The notes: a model not told the origin generated them from the sequence alone. A stretch of DNA of 64,000 nucleotides from Microcoleus asticus IPMA8 (GCF_013179805.1 NZ_SRRZ01000008.1:1-64000); one strand, 5' to 3'; shown: positions 34,356 through 43,693, numbered from the stretch's first letter. Made by a program: numbers and translations.

Positions 34356-34937
34356 TCATGCAATTAATTTCGACAGCACATTAGACAACTTAGCACCGAG
34401 ATTCTCCACAGAGTCCTGCTGTTTGGGATCTTTCATCGTACCGTCAGCATTAAATGCTTCAAAAGCTTGGGGAACTGCTTTCTGATCGGGGAGCACCAAT
34501 ACGTTAATATTCCCCAGGATCGATCGCAAATGAACCAATCCCCGCAAACCGCCGATTCCGCCTGGGGAAGCACTCATAATTACCGCTACTTTGCCAGTAA
34601 ATGCCACCAATCCCGGTTCACCCGGTGCTGGGCGCGATACCCAATCGATCGCATTTTTCAGCACAGGCGTAATTGAACTGTTATACTCAGGAGAAGCTAT
34701 CAAAAACCCGTCATGCGCTACCATCAATTCCTTCAAGTGCCGAGCATTTTCTGGCATTCCCTCTTTGGCTTCTAAATCTTCGTCAAATAGCGGCATCGGC
34801 AAATCGCGCAAATCTACATAAGTAACTTCTGCACCCGCCGCCCTAGCCCCAGCCGCCGCAACTTTTACCAGCAGTTTGTTGTAGGATGCTTCGCGGGTAC
34901 TCCCGGCAAATGCAAGTATTTTTGGTCTATTGTTCAC
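34356..34937 (-). CDS. NADPH-dependent FMN reductase family protein
   Basis: A 193-residue flavodoxin-like reductase. The FMN phosphate loop is AGSTREASYN near the N-terminus, and SPEYNSSITPVLKNAIDW is the second flavin motif, as in chromate/quinone reductases. It probably reduces quinones, metals or azo substrates with NAD(P)H in the cytosol. Encoded singly between toxin-antitoxin and Septu genes; no link seen. Confidence 0.92.
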   Translation of the reverse strand: MNNRPKILAFAGSTREASYNKLLVKVAAAGARAAGAEVTYVDLRDLPMPLFDEDLEAKEGMPENARHLKELMVAHDGFLIASPEYNSSITPVLKNAIDWVSRPAPGEPGLVAFTGKVAVIMSASPGGIGGLRGLVHLRSILGNINVLVLPDQKAVPQAFEAFNADGTMKDPKQQDSVENLGAKLSNVLSKLIA

Positions 34938-35274
34938 GGTATTTCCTGATATTTTGACAAGATAATCTTGACATTTCCAAGATAAATTTTAGCAAAGGAA
35001 GGGGGTCGCTGTCTCTTTCCTTAAGATATATTAGTTAAATAAACTGTCACCAATAAAAAACCGGGCAGGCGTGACGGAGGAGTCTCCCACACCAGGCGCG
35101 CGGTTTGTAGTAAATATAACCGACCGATGACCGATATGTAAAGTGTGCCTTGGTGCATCGAGTTTCTGCAATCTGCGCTCGGGCGATTTAATTTTGTGCG
35201 ATCGGGTGATGCGGTGGGGTAAAGTTTATATTAAGTTCGATCGTCGATCGCGCAATCTTTGGGTAACATTCAAC
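34938..35274 (+). repeat. Spacer with dispersed intergenic repeat, copy 2
   Basis: The repeat itself covers about 35063-35217, beginning GGGCAGGCGTGACGGAGGAG and ending ATCGGGTGATGCGGTG. It parallels copy 1 (32790-32946) with substitutions and a few indels. The rest of the spacer is AT-rich and holds no gene. Confidence 0.75.
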
Positions 35275-35928
35275 TTAAGAAACACCAAAATAATTTTTGA
35301 GGAAATACAAAACTGCATTACAAAAAGGCTGGTATCGCCCTTGTGCATTCATTTGTTGACAAACTTGAGCTAATAATTCGGCCTCTTGCTGTGTCATGAT
35401 TCCCTGCAATGCTTCAAGTGCTTGAATTCGTCCCTGCATTAAGTCATAATGATTGAGTCCCAAAACTTCAATGGTTGTTTGAGCATCTTTTTGGTGAGCT
35501 AAATTATTGGCAGTTGGCAGTATCTCACCAGTGCTAGAGTAATTAAAAAATTCTTCACAGTTGGCTTGTAGTGGCGAAACTCCGATCGCAATATCCCCCT
35601 TCTTATTGCCACAATACTCTGGCCAACAATACTGTGGCTTATTTGTATCTCTGCCACAAGAAGCTAGCATATTTGTGTACTCAACAGATAATTCTGCATC
35701 AGTCTTGCTCTGAGGGTCTAGATGTTCAATATGGCTATTACTTGGGTCAACACTCTTACAGCAGTAGCAGCAAATATAGCCTTGTTCACTTAGCAAAGAA
35801 TTGTGTACCGCTGCTTTCTCAGGGTTGGAAAGATATTTGTAAGCAGCATAGTTGACACCGAGAGACTTCTGTGTAGCCTTCCAGTCGGAAAAATTTTGAG
35901 GTTCTTTACCCTTTTGAATATATTTCAT
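35275..35928 (-). CDS. ptuB: PtuB-like HNH endonuclease (TIGR02646 type)
   Basis: A 217-residue HNH nuclease with the family N-terminus MKYIQKGKEPQNFSDWK, a CxxC pair (GYICCYCCKS), and the HNH core SHIEHLDPQSK with NMLASC. This is the HNH partner of an AAA ATPase in Septu (PtuAB) defence and in some retrons. Its ATG overlaps the stop of the ATPase gene by 4 nt (ATGA), so the two are co-translated. No reverse transcriptase is nearby, which favours Septu over a retron. DNA or RNA degradation on phage sensing is known for the family, inferred here. Confidence 0.88.
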   Translation of the reverse strand: MKYIQKGKEPQNFSDWKATQKSLGVNYAAYKYLSNPEKAAVHNSLLSEQGYICCYCCKSVDPSNSHIEHLDPQSKTDAELSVEYTNMLASCGRDTNKPQYCWPEYCGNKKGDIAIGVSPLQANCEEFFNYSSTGEILPTANNLAHQKDAQTTIEVLGLNHYDLMQGRIQALEALQGIMTQQEAELLAQVCQQMNAQGRYQPFCNAVLYFLKNYFGVS

Positions 35929-37175
35929 TTATTGAGAATTTCCTTGCGTTGAATTAGCCAATCTGCTCTCACAAATTCAGGATCTTCTTCTCCCATTCTG
36001 TGTGCTAATTCTTGGCGAAATTGCCGTGCCTCTCCGAGTTCGCCCTTGTCTATCAAGCCAAACAATTTACGTAAATCTTCCTTAATTTGCTGCGGACGTT
36101 CTGGAGTTTCCATAAGCGTTTCTAGAATCCGATTGCTATCTTTCCCAAAGGATGGTACTCGATCGATCGCAATTCCTTCAGATGTTGACCTCAAAAGATG
36201 AACCCATTTGAGATCGCTGATTACCTGTGGCGAATGAGTCGTAATTATAAACTGGCAATTTGGGAATGTTTTTTTCAGATTCGGAATAATCGCCCGTTGC
36301 CATTTTGGGTGCAAGTGGAGCTCAATCTCGTCAATCAAAACAACGCCGGAACCCTCAAGCGGATTGCAATCTGGATTCGGATTTGCGATCGCCAAACGCC
36401 TTGCTAAATCTCCTGCTAGTGCTAACAAGCATTTTTCACCATCGGATAGTTGATTGACGATCAGTTCATCGCCTTCTTTGTTTACAGTCATTCGCAAAGG
36501 CGATCGCCTAACCCGTAAATTTGACCAGCCGTCTAGTAAGTTAGCGATCGCATATCTGACTGCTTCTAGTTGGCGATCGCGATACTGATCAGAATCATTT
36601 AGTCGTATTTCGTTTTCTAAATCTTCCCGATCTCTAAACCATTCAAAAAAGCGCCTAAAATCGATCTGCCCTCCAATGAGAACCTCCTCATAAGCAGTTT
36701 GCTCAAACAAATGTTTCGTCCTAATCTTCAACAGAATATCAATTACGGCACGGTTAGTTGGGTAGTAAACAGCCAGAGGCAATGCTGCGTAAGAATTAGC
36801 CTCTAACTGACTGTTTATGCGATCGACAACTCTTTTTAAGTCCCCAATGTTGCTGCTAGTATCCTTGTTTCGCCCTTTCCTGACCTTGGTTAAAGACCAT
36901 ACCACTTCCGGCCAGTCATTGATTGAAATTGTAATTTCGTTGTGAGTTTCTTTGCATCCGTTTTTGATATCATCTTCGGTGAACAAAGGTCTATTACTAT
37001 TGGAAGTTTGAATTCGCTTGGTCAGCCAAAAGAGAAGAATAGCCAAACACTCAAGTATGCTGGACTTCCCCACACCGTTGATACCGATGAACACAGTCGG
37101 CTCATCTGTATCAAACTCCAGGGTCAAATCGCTGAAGCCTCGGAATGAGTTCATTTTTAGACGCTTGACTTTCAC
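35925..37175 (-). CDS. ptuA: PtuA-like ATPase (AAA/ABC-type, Septu defence)
   Basis: A 416-residue ABC/SMC-type ATPase. Walker A is GINGVGKSS (31-39), the ABC signature is LSDGEKCLLAL, Walker B is GVVLIDEIELHLHP, and the His switch is in TTHSPQVI. The N-terminal FRGFSDLTLEF segment matches the OLD/PtuA type. The start is a GTG at 37175 with GAGGGAGAA upstream. It is followed by the HNH gene with a 4-nt overlap. Together they should form the two-gene Septu antiphage system, in which the ATPase controls the nuclease. All motifs are present, so the system appears intact. Confidence 0.88.
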   Translation of the reverse strand: MKVKRLKMNSFRGFSDLTLEFDTDEPTVFIGINGVGKSSILECLAILLFWLTKRIQTSNSNRPLFTEDDIKNGCKETHNEITISINDWPEVVWSLTKVRKGRNKDTSSNIGDLKRVVDRINSQLEANSYAALPLAVYYPTNRAVIDILLKIRTKHLFEQTAYEEVLIGGQIDFRRFFEWFRDREDLENEIRLNDSDQYRDRQLEAVRYAIANLLDGWSNLRVRRSPLRMTVNKEGDELIVNQLSDGEKCLLALAGDLARRLAIANPNPDCNPLEGSGVVLIDEIELHLHPKWQRAIIPNLKKTFPNCQFIITTHSPQVISDLKWVHLLRSTSEGIAIDRVPSFGKDSNRILETLMETPERPQQIKEDLRKLFGLIDKGELGEARQFRQELAHRMGEEDPEFVRADWLIQRKEILNK

Positions 37176-37227
37176 GATTTGGTTCTCCCTCTGGCTTAGT
37201 GGGTTATATTTTTGAAATCATATCAAA

Positions 37228-38103
37228 TCAATGCTTCCAAACAAAGTCAGCAATGGGTCTATCTGCCGACAAAGGAAGATTTTCAGTGGAATTGAATAAA
37301 ACCGATCGCACTTTTACATTCCCGACTCCCAAACGCCTCTCGACGCGACTGGGAATGCCGTAACCGTAAATAATATGTCCTTTACCCGCCAACACCACAA
37401 CTTGATAGTCGGGGTTTGCTTTGACAAATTCAGCTATTTTTTCCGCCATAGTTTCGTCCCACAAAACTTGGGCTTGCAAGAATCTTTCAAAAGCCGTACT
37501 ATTTCCCTGTGCTGCCTTTTGGTGTTGCTGGTAAACTTCTAGCAGCATTTGCCGGTATTCGGCGTTGTCGGTGCGAATTTCGGATATTGGCGGAATGTGC
37601 TTTTTTTCCTCGGCTGTGAGGCTTTCTAAACCTTGACTGGCAACTTTTCTCGTTACTTCGGATGGTGTATTTAAGGCGAGGACAGGTAGTTGATTTTCTT
37701 TGGCAAACCGCAAAATGGGGGCGTAAGATTCCCAGGGAAAGCGCCACCTGCGATCGTACTCTGTTTGCTCGACTAATTGCTCTTCAGTCAGTTTACCTGC
37801 TAAGTAGTTGTCGATCGCGCTTTGAAAGGGGCGCTGAAACATTTCTAGGGCGATCGCAATTTTCCGATTTTGCCGCTGCATTTCTCGGATAATCTTTAGT
37901 TGAGCTTGATGGTCTTCCGCGCTATCGTGGGTTTCTCCCAGATACACGACTTTCGCGTTTACCAACTGTTGCAGAATCTCTTGGTTAGTGTAAGTCTGTG
38001 GAGGTTGAGGGTTCGCCGTCGTTTGCGCTGTCACTGCACTGCTGCACAGCAGAAAGATACTCAGCGATAAGGCGCACAGTTTGATGAGTTTGGTTGTTTT
38101 CAT
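37228..38103 (-). CDS. ChaN family lipoprotein
   Basis: A 291-residue exported protein with an N-terminal signal region (SLSIFLLCSSAVTAQTT) and the ChaN/haem-binding-like domain: VVYLGETHDSAEDHQAQ and ALEMFQRPFQSAIDNYL, with a later VLAGKGHIIYGYGIP. The family includes a haem-binding lipoprotein of iron metabolism; the iron link is family knowledge. A single mature Cys lipobox is not clear, so anchoring is unproven. Confidence 0.88.
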   Translation of the reverse strand: MKTTKLIKLCALSLSIFLLCSSAVTAQTTANPQPPQTYTNQEILQQLVNAKVVYLGETHDSAEDHQAQLKIIREMQRQNRKIAIALEMFQRPFQSAIDNYLAGKLTEEQLVEQTEYDRRWRFPWESYAPILRFAKENQLPVLALNTPSEVTRKVASQGLESLTAEEKKHIPPISEIRTDNAEYRQMLLEVYQQHQKAAQGNSTAFERFLQAQVLWDETMAEKIAEFVKANPDYQVVVLAGKGHIIYGYGIPSRVERRLGVGNVKVRSVLFNSTENLPLSADRPIADFVWKH

Positions 38104-38663
38104 ATAGATATTATGCCGTTTCTCGCAGCAGCAAGCACAGCCGAACTCTACTATCTAGCTGAGCAGCTAGAAAGCTCAATGCTTAATTTAACTTCATAAT
38201 TATCCGCAGTTGCTTCTAAAAATGTAAAGTTTAGTTGCAGGTACTTGCGCTTCTAGAAGAAGGTGATAAATTAATAATATGAAGCGAACAAAAAGCTTCT
38301 CCGACAGATACCAAATCCAGATATCACAGCGAAGTTCACAATAGAATCTAAGGAGTAAAAACGCTGTTTAATCTCACATCTGTCTCATTAAAAACCAATA
38401 GCAGCACCCACCAACAAAGCTGATAATTCCTCAACTAATTAGAGGGGAGCAATGCAACTGAATCCGAGGATTATTGCAACTCCACATCGAAGTTGAAAAA
38501 AGAGGAAATCACTCGGTACATATGGCTGGGTGCTGTTGTTGTTAAAGTTGTTGTTAAAAGAGATTTTCGGTTTGTGATGTTTTTTTCAGTAGAGGCAGAG
38601 CCTCTAGATATGCGTTACCGGGCAGAGCCGGGTAACAAGCATACAAGGAGAAAAAATAGAAAA
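38104..38663. other. Intergenic region with dispersed repeats
   Basis: A 560-bp stretch without a supported gene. It holds paired short repeats (GAGGCAGAGCCTC and TTACCGGGCAGAGCCGGGTAA near 38597-38634) of a kind dispersed in related genomes, and GTTGTTGTTAAAG repeats near 38533-38560. A 77-codon frame reads through these repeats and was rejected. Confidence 0.45.
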
Positions 38664-39035
38664 TTACTGGAAAATTGTCTCGTCTTCCTTTCGCCACGCG
38701 GGATCGACGATACAAATAAATATTAGCGGCTCTGTGCCGCAGTTGTAAATAAACTGCTTGGCGTTTGGAGGAATGTAAACTGCATCTCCTGCTTCCACGA
38801 ATTGATTTTCGTCGTCGATGTGCATTTCTCCAACGCCGCTGAGGATGTAGTAAACTTCAGAAGTTGTCAGGGAGTGCAGCACAGAAGTTTGTCCCGGTGG
38901 CAAAGCGGCGTGCGCTAAACTGTAACGCAAATCCACAGCTTGTTTGTCTGGATGCAGCAATTCTCGCAGTTGAGTACCGTCGCCAGCAATAAACTCGTCG
39001 CAGGCATTTAGCTTTTGAATTAGCATTCTTTCCAC
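38664..39035 (-). CDS. Cupin-domain protein
   Basis: A 123-residue single cupin domain. Motif 1 is around HSLTTSEVYYILSGVGEMHI and motif 2 around PPNAKQFIYN. Only one His of the usual metal set is evident in motif 1, so metal binding is uncertain. It may bind a small molecule or act as an isomerase or dioxygenase; substrate unknown. Confidence 0.85.
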   Translation of the reverse strand: MERMLIQKLNACDEFIAGDGTQLRELLHPDKQAVDLRYSLAHAALPPGQTSVLHSLTTSEVYYILSGVGEMHIDDENQFVEAGDAVYIPPNAKQFIYNCGTEPLIFICIVDPAWRKEDETIFQ

Positions 39036-39121
39036 ACTCCTGAAAATCTCTTGACCACAACTTAAGTTTAATTGAAAGGGCCAGAAATGTTAAGAAATAT
39101 GTAAAGCGGCGACCGGATTTT

Positions 39122-39433
39122 TTAACCGTAAATTCCCGAATGCGATCGATAATCAGGACAGTCGATCGCATCTTCAGATAAAGCTATAGTAGGCTGAACG
39201 GGACACTTGAGGTGGTAGTCGCCGGTGAAAAATACGCAGTTAGCACAAGGGATTTGGTGCATCCTCTGAGCTCGACGCACCGAGTCGGTAACAGTACGCC
39301 CGACACTCAAACACAGCAAAAAAACTAAGCCCCAGGCGGACACAAAACACAGCGGGACTAAAATAGGCTGTATTGCCTTAAGCAAAAAGTAAAGCATAGC
39401 AAGAAAATTCAGCGTTAGAAGCCACACATACAT
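39122..39433 (-). CDS. Small membrane protein with a Cys-rich tail
   Basis: A 103-residue protein with two N-terminal membrane helices (about residues 3-20 and 26-45). A soluble tail follows with CANCVFFTGDYHLKCPV and DCPDY, four cysteines that could bind a metal or form disulfides. It resembles conserved cyanobacterial hypotheticals, but the function is unknown. Confidence 0.65.
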   Translation of the reverse strand: MYVWLLTLNFLAMLYFLLKAIQPILVPLCFVSAWGLVFLLCLSVGRTVTDSVRRAQRMHQIPCANCVFFTGDYHLKCPVQPTIALSEDAIDCPDYRSHSGIYG

Positions 39434-39556
39434 TACAGTAGTGGAATTGCCGATCGATCGACCAAAAAGTTTAGAATCCTTTACAGCTCGATCGAGAAAC
39501 CGGGAATTATGGCATGATAAGGAACAGTCCTTAAATAAAATTAGAGGAAATCAGCT

Positions 39557-40195
39557 ATGACTCTGCGATTAGGCGATACAGTTCCCAACTTTACCCAAGC
39601 TTCGTCTGAAGGGGAAATCAATTTCTACGACTGGGCTGGGGATAGCTGGGTCGTGTTGTTTTCTCACCCGAAAGACTATACTCCAGTGTGCACCACAGAA
39701 CTCGGTGCAGTGGCCCGTCTAAAGTCTGAATTTGAAAAGCGGGGCGTCAAAACCATTGCCCTCAGCGTCGATGATGTGGATTCTCACATGGGCTGGATTA
39801 AAGATATTGAGGAAACTCAAAATGTCACCCTCAATTATCCGATTTTAGCAGATGGCGATCGTAAAGTTTCCGACATTTACGACATGATCCATCCCAACTC
39901 GCTGAACAACTTAACAATCCGCACAGTTTTTGTTATTGACCCGGAAAAGAAATTGCGTTTGAGCATTACTTATCCGGCTAGCACTGGTCGGAATTTTAAT
40001 GAAATTTTGCGAGTAATTGATTCCTTGCAACTTACAGACAAATACAGCGTTGCGACTCCGGTTGATTGGAAAGATGGCGACGATTGCGTAATCGTACCTT
40101 CGATTACCGACCCCGCAGAATTGGCAGAGAAATTTCCCAAAGGCTACACGCCTGTTAAGCCTTATTTGCGGATGACTCCTCAGCCGAATAAATAG
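39557..40195 (+). CDS. 1-Cys peroxiredoxin (Prx6 type)
   Basis: A 212-residue peroxidase. The peroxidatic cysteine is Cys45 in HPKDYTPVCTTELG. No resolving Cys is seen, and the C-terminal extension (TDPAELAEKFPKGYTPVKPY) identifies the 1-Cys Prx6 group, which reduces H2O2 and lipid peroxides. A TAGAGGAAATC sequence lies 10 nt before the ATG as a ribosome binding site. It is followed by a stable hairpin. Confidence 0.95.
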   Translation: MTLRLGDTVPNFTQASSEGEINFYDWAGDSWVVLFSHPKDYTPVCTTELGAVARLKSEFEKRGVKTIALSVDDVDSHMGWIKDIEETQNVTLNYPILADGDRKVSDIYDMIHPNSLNNLTIRTVFVIDPEKKLRLSITYPASTGRNFNEILRVIDSLQLTDKYSVATPVDWKDGDDCVIVPSITDPAELAEKFPKGYTPVKPYLRMTPQPNK

Positions 40196-40228
40196 GTTTA
40201 ACATTCCTGGACGCAGAACCTAATTATG

Positions 40229-40251
40229 TAAGGTGTGTACTGCACACCTTA
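40229..40251 (+). terminator. Hairpin after the peroxiredoxin gene
   Basis: TAAGGTGTG pairs with CACACCTTA around a 5-nt loop, 34 bp after the stop. No T-run follows, so it is a candidate terminator or repeat hairpin. Confidence 0.45.
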
Positions 40252-40271
40252 CCTCTATAATTGGCGCCTCA

Positions 40272-40340
40272 AACCAGCTTGTAGTTAGGACTTGAGTCCT
40301 TAATCCGGATTTTTGAGGACTAAAGTCCTCACTACAAACA
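40272..40340. repeat. Dispersed AGGACTTGAGTCCT / AGGACTAAAGTCCT hairpins
   Basis: Two imperfect palindromes with short loops (around GGACTTGAGTCC and GAGGACTAAAGTCCTC) lie between the peroxiredoxin and Uma2 genes, with TAGT/ACTA ends. They look like a mobile or structural repeat. Confidence 0.45.
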
Positions 40341-40390
40341 AATAAATTGTGCAATCTTGTCAGAACAATTTAAAGTGGAGGAAAGGCAAA

Positions 40391-40972
40391 ATGCTGTCAT
40401 CAACAATTGTGTTGCGAATACCACCAAAATTGCAAATGACAGACGACGAGTTTTTCGAGTTCTGTCAAATCAATAGTGAGTTACGCATTGAACGCAACAA
40501 ATCGGGAGAATTGCTAATTATGCCCCCTACTGGTGGAACAACAGGAAATCGCAGTGGTAGCGTCTTTGGAGAGTTGTATATTTGGGCTCGCCAAGATGGA
40601 ACCGGTATCTGTTTTGACTCCAGTACGGGATTTAAGCTTGCAATGGGTGACAAGTCTCCAGATGCCTCGTGGATTAAACTGGAACGGTGGAATGCTTTAT
40701 CTCAAGAACAGCAAGATAAATTCGCACCTATTTGCCCGAATTTTGTAGTAGAACTGAGGTCGGCTTCTGACAATCTCAAGCCCTTGCAAGACAAAATGCA
40801 AGAATATATGAGAGAACCAGGAGTGCAGTTAGGCTGGTTAATTGACCGCAAAAATGGCAGAGTTTATATTTACCGTCCGGGTTTGCCAGAGGAATGTTTG
40901 GATAATCCGGCTACAGTTAGCGGCGACCCTGTTTTGCCGGGATTTGTACTCAATATGAGCAAGATTTGGTAA
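40391..40972 (+). CDS. Uma2 family restriction-fold protein
   Basis: A 193-residue protein of the Uma2/DUF820 family, PD-(D/E)XK nuclease fold, very numerous in cyanobacteria. Family segments are PDASWIKLERW, NFVVELRSASDNL (the E-x-R/S element) and EYMREPGVQLGWLID. The start at 40391 (MLSSTIVLR) is preferred because TGGAGGAAAGG precedes it; an upstream extension exists. The role in vivo is unclear: such genes may be mobile or regulatory. Confidence 0.9.
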   Translation: MLSSTIVLRIPPKLQMTDDEFFEFCQINSELRIERNKSGELLIMPPTGGTTGNRSGSVFGELYIWARQDGTGICFDSSTGFKLAMGDKSPDASWIKLERWNALSQEQQDKFAPICPNFVVELRSASDNLKPLQDKMQEYMREPGVQLGWLIDRKNGRVYIYRPGLPEECLDNPATVSGDPVLPGFVLNMSKIW

Positions 40973-41037
40973 AAGTGGTAGCAATAAATATCAACTTATT
41001 GTAAAAATTAATAATAGGATGCAAACACGCAAAAAAT

Positions 41038-42012
41038 ATGGATATTAAAAACGGCTTTGTAGGCACAATCGGTAACACGCCACTAATTCGCTTAAACAGC
41101 TTCAGCGATGAAACTGGCTGCGAAATTCTCGGTAAAGCAGAGTTTCTCAATCCCGGCGGTTCTGTAAAAGACCGGGCTGCTTTATACATCATCAAAGATG
41201 CAGAAGAAAAAGGCTTGCTGAAACCGGGCGGCACGGTTGTTGAAGGCACTGCCGGCAATACTGGCATCGGTTTAGCCCACATTTGCAACGCTAAAGGTTA
41301 CAAATGTTTGATCGTGATTCCCGATAACCAATCTCAAGAAAAAATCGATGCTTTGAAAACTTTGGGCGCTGAAGTTCGGACTGTTCCCGCTGTTCCTTAC
41401 AAAGACCCAAATAATTATGTCAAATTGTCGGGAAGATTGGCTGCGGAAATGGAGAATGCAGTCTGGGCAAATCAGTTTGACAATTTAGCCAATCGCCGAG
41501 CTCATTACGAGACAACTGGCCCGGAAATTTGGGAACAAACAAACGGAAAAATTGATGCTTGGGTAACAGCTACCGGTACCGGCGGCACTTTTGCTGGCGT
41601 AGGAATGTTTTTGAAAGAAAAAAATCCTGCTGTTAGAATTGTCTTGGCAGACCCGATGGGCAGCGGGCTTTACAGTTATTTCAAAACTGGGGAAATTAAG
41701 ACTGAAGGCAGTTCGATTACTGAGGGAATTGGCACCACTCGCGTAACTGCAAATATGGAGAATGCCCCGGTAGACGACGCCATTCAAATTGACGATACTG
41801 AGGCGGTCCGGGTGATTTACCAACTGCTGAGAAAAGAAGGGCTGTTTATGGGCGGTTCTGTGGGGATTAATGTGGGGGCGGCCGTGGCTTTAGCGAAGCA
41901 AATGGGGCCTGGACATACGATTGTTACGGTACTCTGCGACGGCGGGGCTCGGTATCAGTCGCGTTTGTTCGATCGACAATGGTTGGCTTCCAAAGGCTTG
42001 TCACCAGATTAA
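41038..42012 (+). CDS. cysK: Cysteine synthase A (O-acetylserine sulfhydrylase)
   Basis: A 324-residue PLP enzyme making cysteine from O-acetylserine and sulfide. The PLP lysine is Lys44 in NPGGSVKDRAA, the substrate loop is EGTAGNTGIG and the phosphate-binding loop is TGTGGTFAG. Length is normal for the CysK/CysM family and no feature suggests a damaged enzyme. A short hairpin GGTGCG...CGCACC follows the stop. Confidence 0.95.
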   Translation: MDIKNGFVGTIGNTPLIRLNSFSDETGCEILGKAEFLNPGGSVKDRAALYIIKDAEEKGLLKPGGTVVEGTAGNTGIGLAHICNAKGYKCLIVIPDNQSQEKIDALKTLGAEVRTVPAVPYKDPNNYVKLSGRLAAEMENAVWANQFDNLANRRAHYETTGPEIWEQTNGKIDAWVTATGTGGTFAGVGMFLKEKNPAVRIVLADPMGSGLYSYFKTGEIKTEGSSITEGIGTTRVTANMENAPVDDAIQIDDTEAVRVIYQLLRKEGLFMGGSVGINVGAAVALAKQMGPGHTIVTVLCDGGARYQSRLFDRQWLASKGLSPD

Positions 42013-42146
42013 TCGTAGGGTGCGTTGCGGCGCACCTTAAAATTTGGGCATATATCAAATTAGAGTATATATTTAGAGTATATATGCGCGCACATATTCC
42101 CACTGTAAAAAATAGCATATAGGTGGCAGACTGTCAAGTAAAAAAC

Positions 42147-42446
42147 ATGAAAATCATCGAATCTTCTAGGCGAGTTCTTGTTTGCCAAAACCGCACTTGT
42201 CGCAAGCAAAGTGCAGCAAAGGTACTGGCAGCTTTTCAGAAATTGTCGCCCTCAGAAGTCGAAGTTGTTGCTAGCAGTTGTTTGGGACAATGCGGCAACG
42301 GGCCGATGGTGTTAGTGCTGCCAGAAGAGGTTTGGTACAGCGGTGTTTGCCCTGAAGAAGTTGCGACAATAACTGAGCAACATTTGCGAGGAGGAAAGCC
42401 AGTGGAGAGGATGCTTTACCGCAAGTTTCACCAGCTTTCTCATTAG
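42147..42446 (+). CDS. Thioredoxin-like [2Fe-2S] ferredoxin domain protein
   Basis: About 99 residues of the NuoE/thioredoxin-like ferredoxin fold. Cysteines are at CQNRTC and SSCLGQCGNGP, the typical C-x4-C ... C-x3-C arrangement for a [2Fe-2S] cluster. The start MKIIESSRR (42147) is chosen; an upstream GTG frame adds eight residues that do not fit. It is an electron carrier of unknown partner. Confidence 0.88.
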   Translation: MKIIESSRRVLVCQNRTCRKQSAAKVLAAFQKLSPSEVEVVASSCLGQCGNGPMVLVLPEEVWYSGVCPEEVATITEQHLRGGKPVERMLYRKFHQLSH

Positions 42447-42460
42447 TCGATCGTCTGGCT

Positions 42461-43693
42461 TTAAAATTCTTCCGCAAACAACCGGCGGAGAATTTCCGTG
42501 ACTTCGGCGCAAAATCTGGCGTCGAGTTCGATCGCCAAGCGATCGACACTGCTGGAACCGCCTACAGGTTTTTCTGCCCGCAAAGTCATGGCTAGAGTTC
42601 TGAGTTTTGCCGGCTTTCCCGCCGCCTTCGGCCGTTCGTCAACAAACCGCACTAAAGCCACATAAACTGTTTCTAGGGTTCCCCTGATCGCGCTCAGTCC
42701 GTAACCCAATTTTGAGATAATTACTGGAGAAGTGATGAGGCTGTCCATCCCCAAAGTTTTAATTGCTACGTCCACATATCGAGCGCTGTCATGTCCCATT
42801 GCTCTGACAATGCTTTCTAAGCTGTTCCACTGAGATGCTTTCATGCGCGATCGCTGTTCGATATGGAAGTGCCATCCTAACATGGAAATTAGCCTAGTCA
42901 AGTCATAAGCAGATACGGAATTACTTTGTTTGGTGCTGTTTACTGCGACATTTAACAGCACTTGTTTTTTGCTAATATCGAATATTTTTGGGTTGTTGAG
43001 ATAAGGGATTTCGCCGTAATCGCCGCGAAAAATTAGATTGTTATTGCCAGTAGCGCTCTTCAGCCATTGCTCTAGTCCTATGCGAGTATCGAAGCGTTTG
43101 AACATCGCGGCTAAGGAGTTTGAACTTGCTATATTTGAGGCATAGCTAATCATGTCTTTTGCTACATCGTAAAAGTAAAAATCATGTTTTTGCCCGTTGC
43201 CATCTCTAACAACGCAGTTGTCAATGTCGCAGTCGGGATATTTGCTATTTATTTGACTGACGATATTAAGGAGTGCGATAATTTTAGTGGCACTCCACTG
43301 CTCAGCATTGGTAAGGGCGTTTTTTCCCAGCCACTGTGCCTGAATTTTGCCGTCTACAAAAGTACCAATACAAACGCACGCTTCCTTAATATCTGCGTGC
43401 AAAAAGTTTAAAGCTTGAGAGTTAATTTGAGGTAGTTCTCCTAGGCTGGGGAACGGGGTAGGTTTGAGGGGATTATTGGGGCCGGGAATAGAGCTAATTA
43501 CTTTTAAGCCGTCGGGTTTCTGTTTGAGATAATCGGGATAGTTTTTTATTGCTTGTTGGTAAGGGGAGTTTTCAATGCCCCGGTCTAAAAAGGCTAGTTT
43601 GTTTATATTAGATTTGGCATCTATTTCCATTTGGAGGTAGTTTTTGAAGATGCGCGCTCGGTCTTTTGCGAGTTCGAGGGAGGTGAGGTTCAT
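42461..43693 (-). CDS. Putative serine hydrolase (beta-lactamase-like fold)
   Basis: A 410-residue protein. An SxxK-like motif occurs in WSATKIIALLNIV, and SNSVSAYDLTRLISML looks like the SxN region of class A beta-lactamase/penicillin-binding folds. No KTG-like motif was identified. A cytosolic location is indicated because no signal peptide is present. Conserved in cyanobacteria as a hypothetical protein to memory; catalytic function is uncertain. Confidence 0.6.
   Translation of the reverse strand: MNLTSLELAKDRARIFKNYLQMEIDAKSNINKLAFLDRGIENSPYQQAIKNYPDYLKQKPDGLKVISSIPGPNNPLKPTPFPSLGELPQINSQALNFLHADIKEACVCIGTFVDGKIQAQWLGKNALTNAEQWSATKIIALLNIVSQINSKYPDCDIDNCVVRDGNGQKHDFYFYDVAKDMISYASNIASSNSLAAMFKRFDTRIGLEQWLKSATGNNNLIFRGDYGEIPYLNNPKIFDISKKQVLLNVAVNSTKQSNSVSAYDLTRLISMLGWHFHIEQRSRMKASQWNSLESIVRAMGHDSARYVDVAIKTLGMDSLITSPVIISKLGYGLSAIRGTLETVYVALVRFVDERPKAAGKPAKLRTLAMTLRAEKPVGGSSSVDRLAIELDARFCAEVTEILRRLFAEEF

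Noticed and set aside
35275..37175. Retron (PtuAB as retron effectors)
   Set aside because: No reverse transcriptase frame or msr/msd-like region was seen within several kb on either side.
38493..38726. 77-codon plus-strand frame
   Set aside because: It reads through dispersed repeats and overlaps the end of the cupin gene; no domain.
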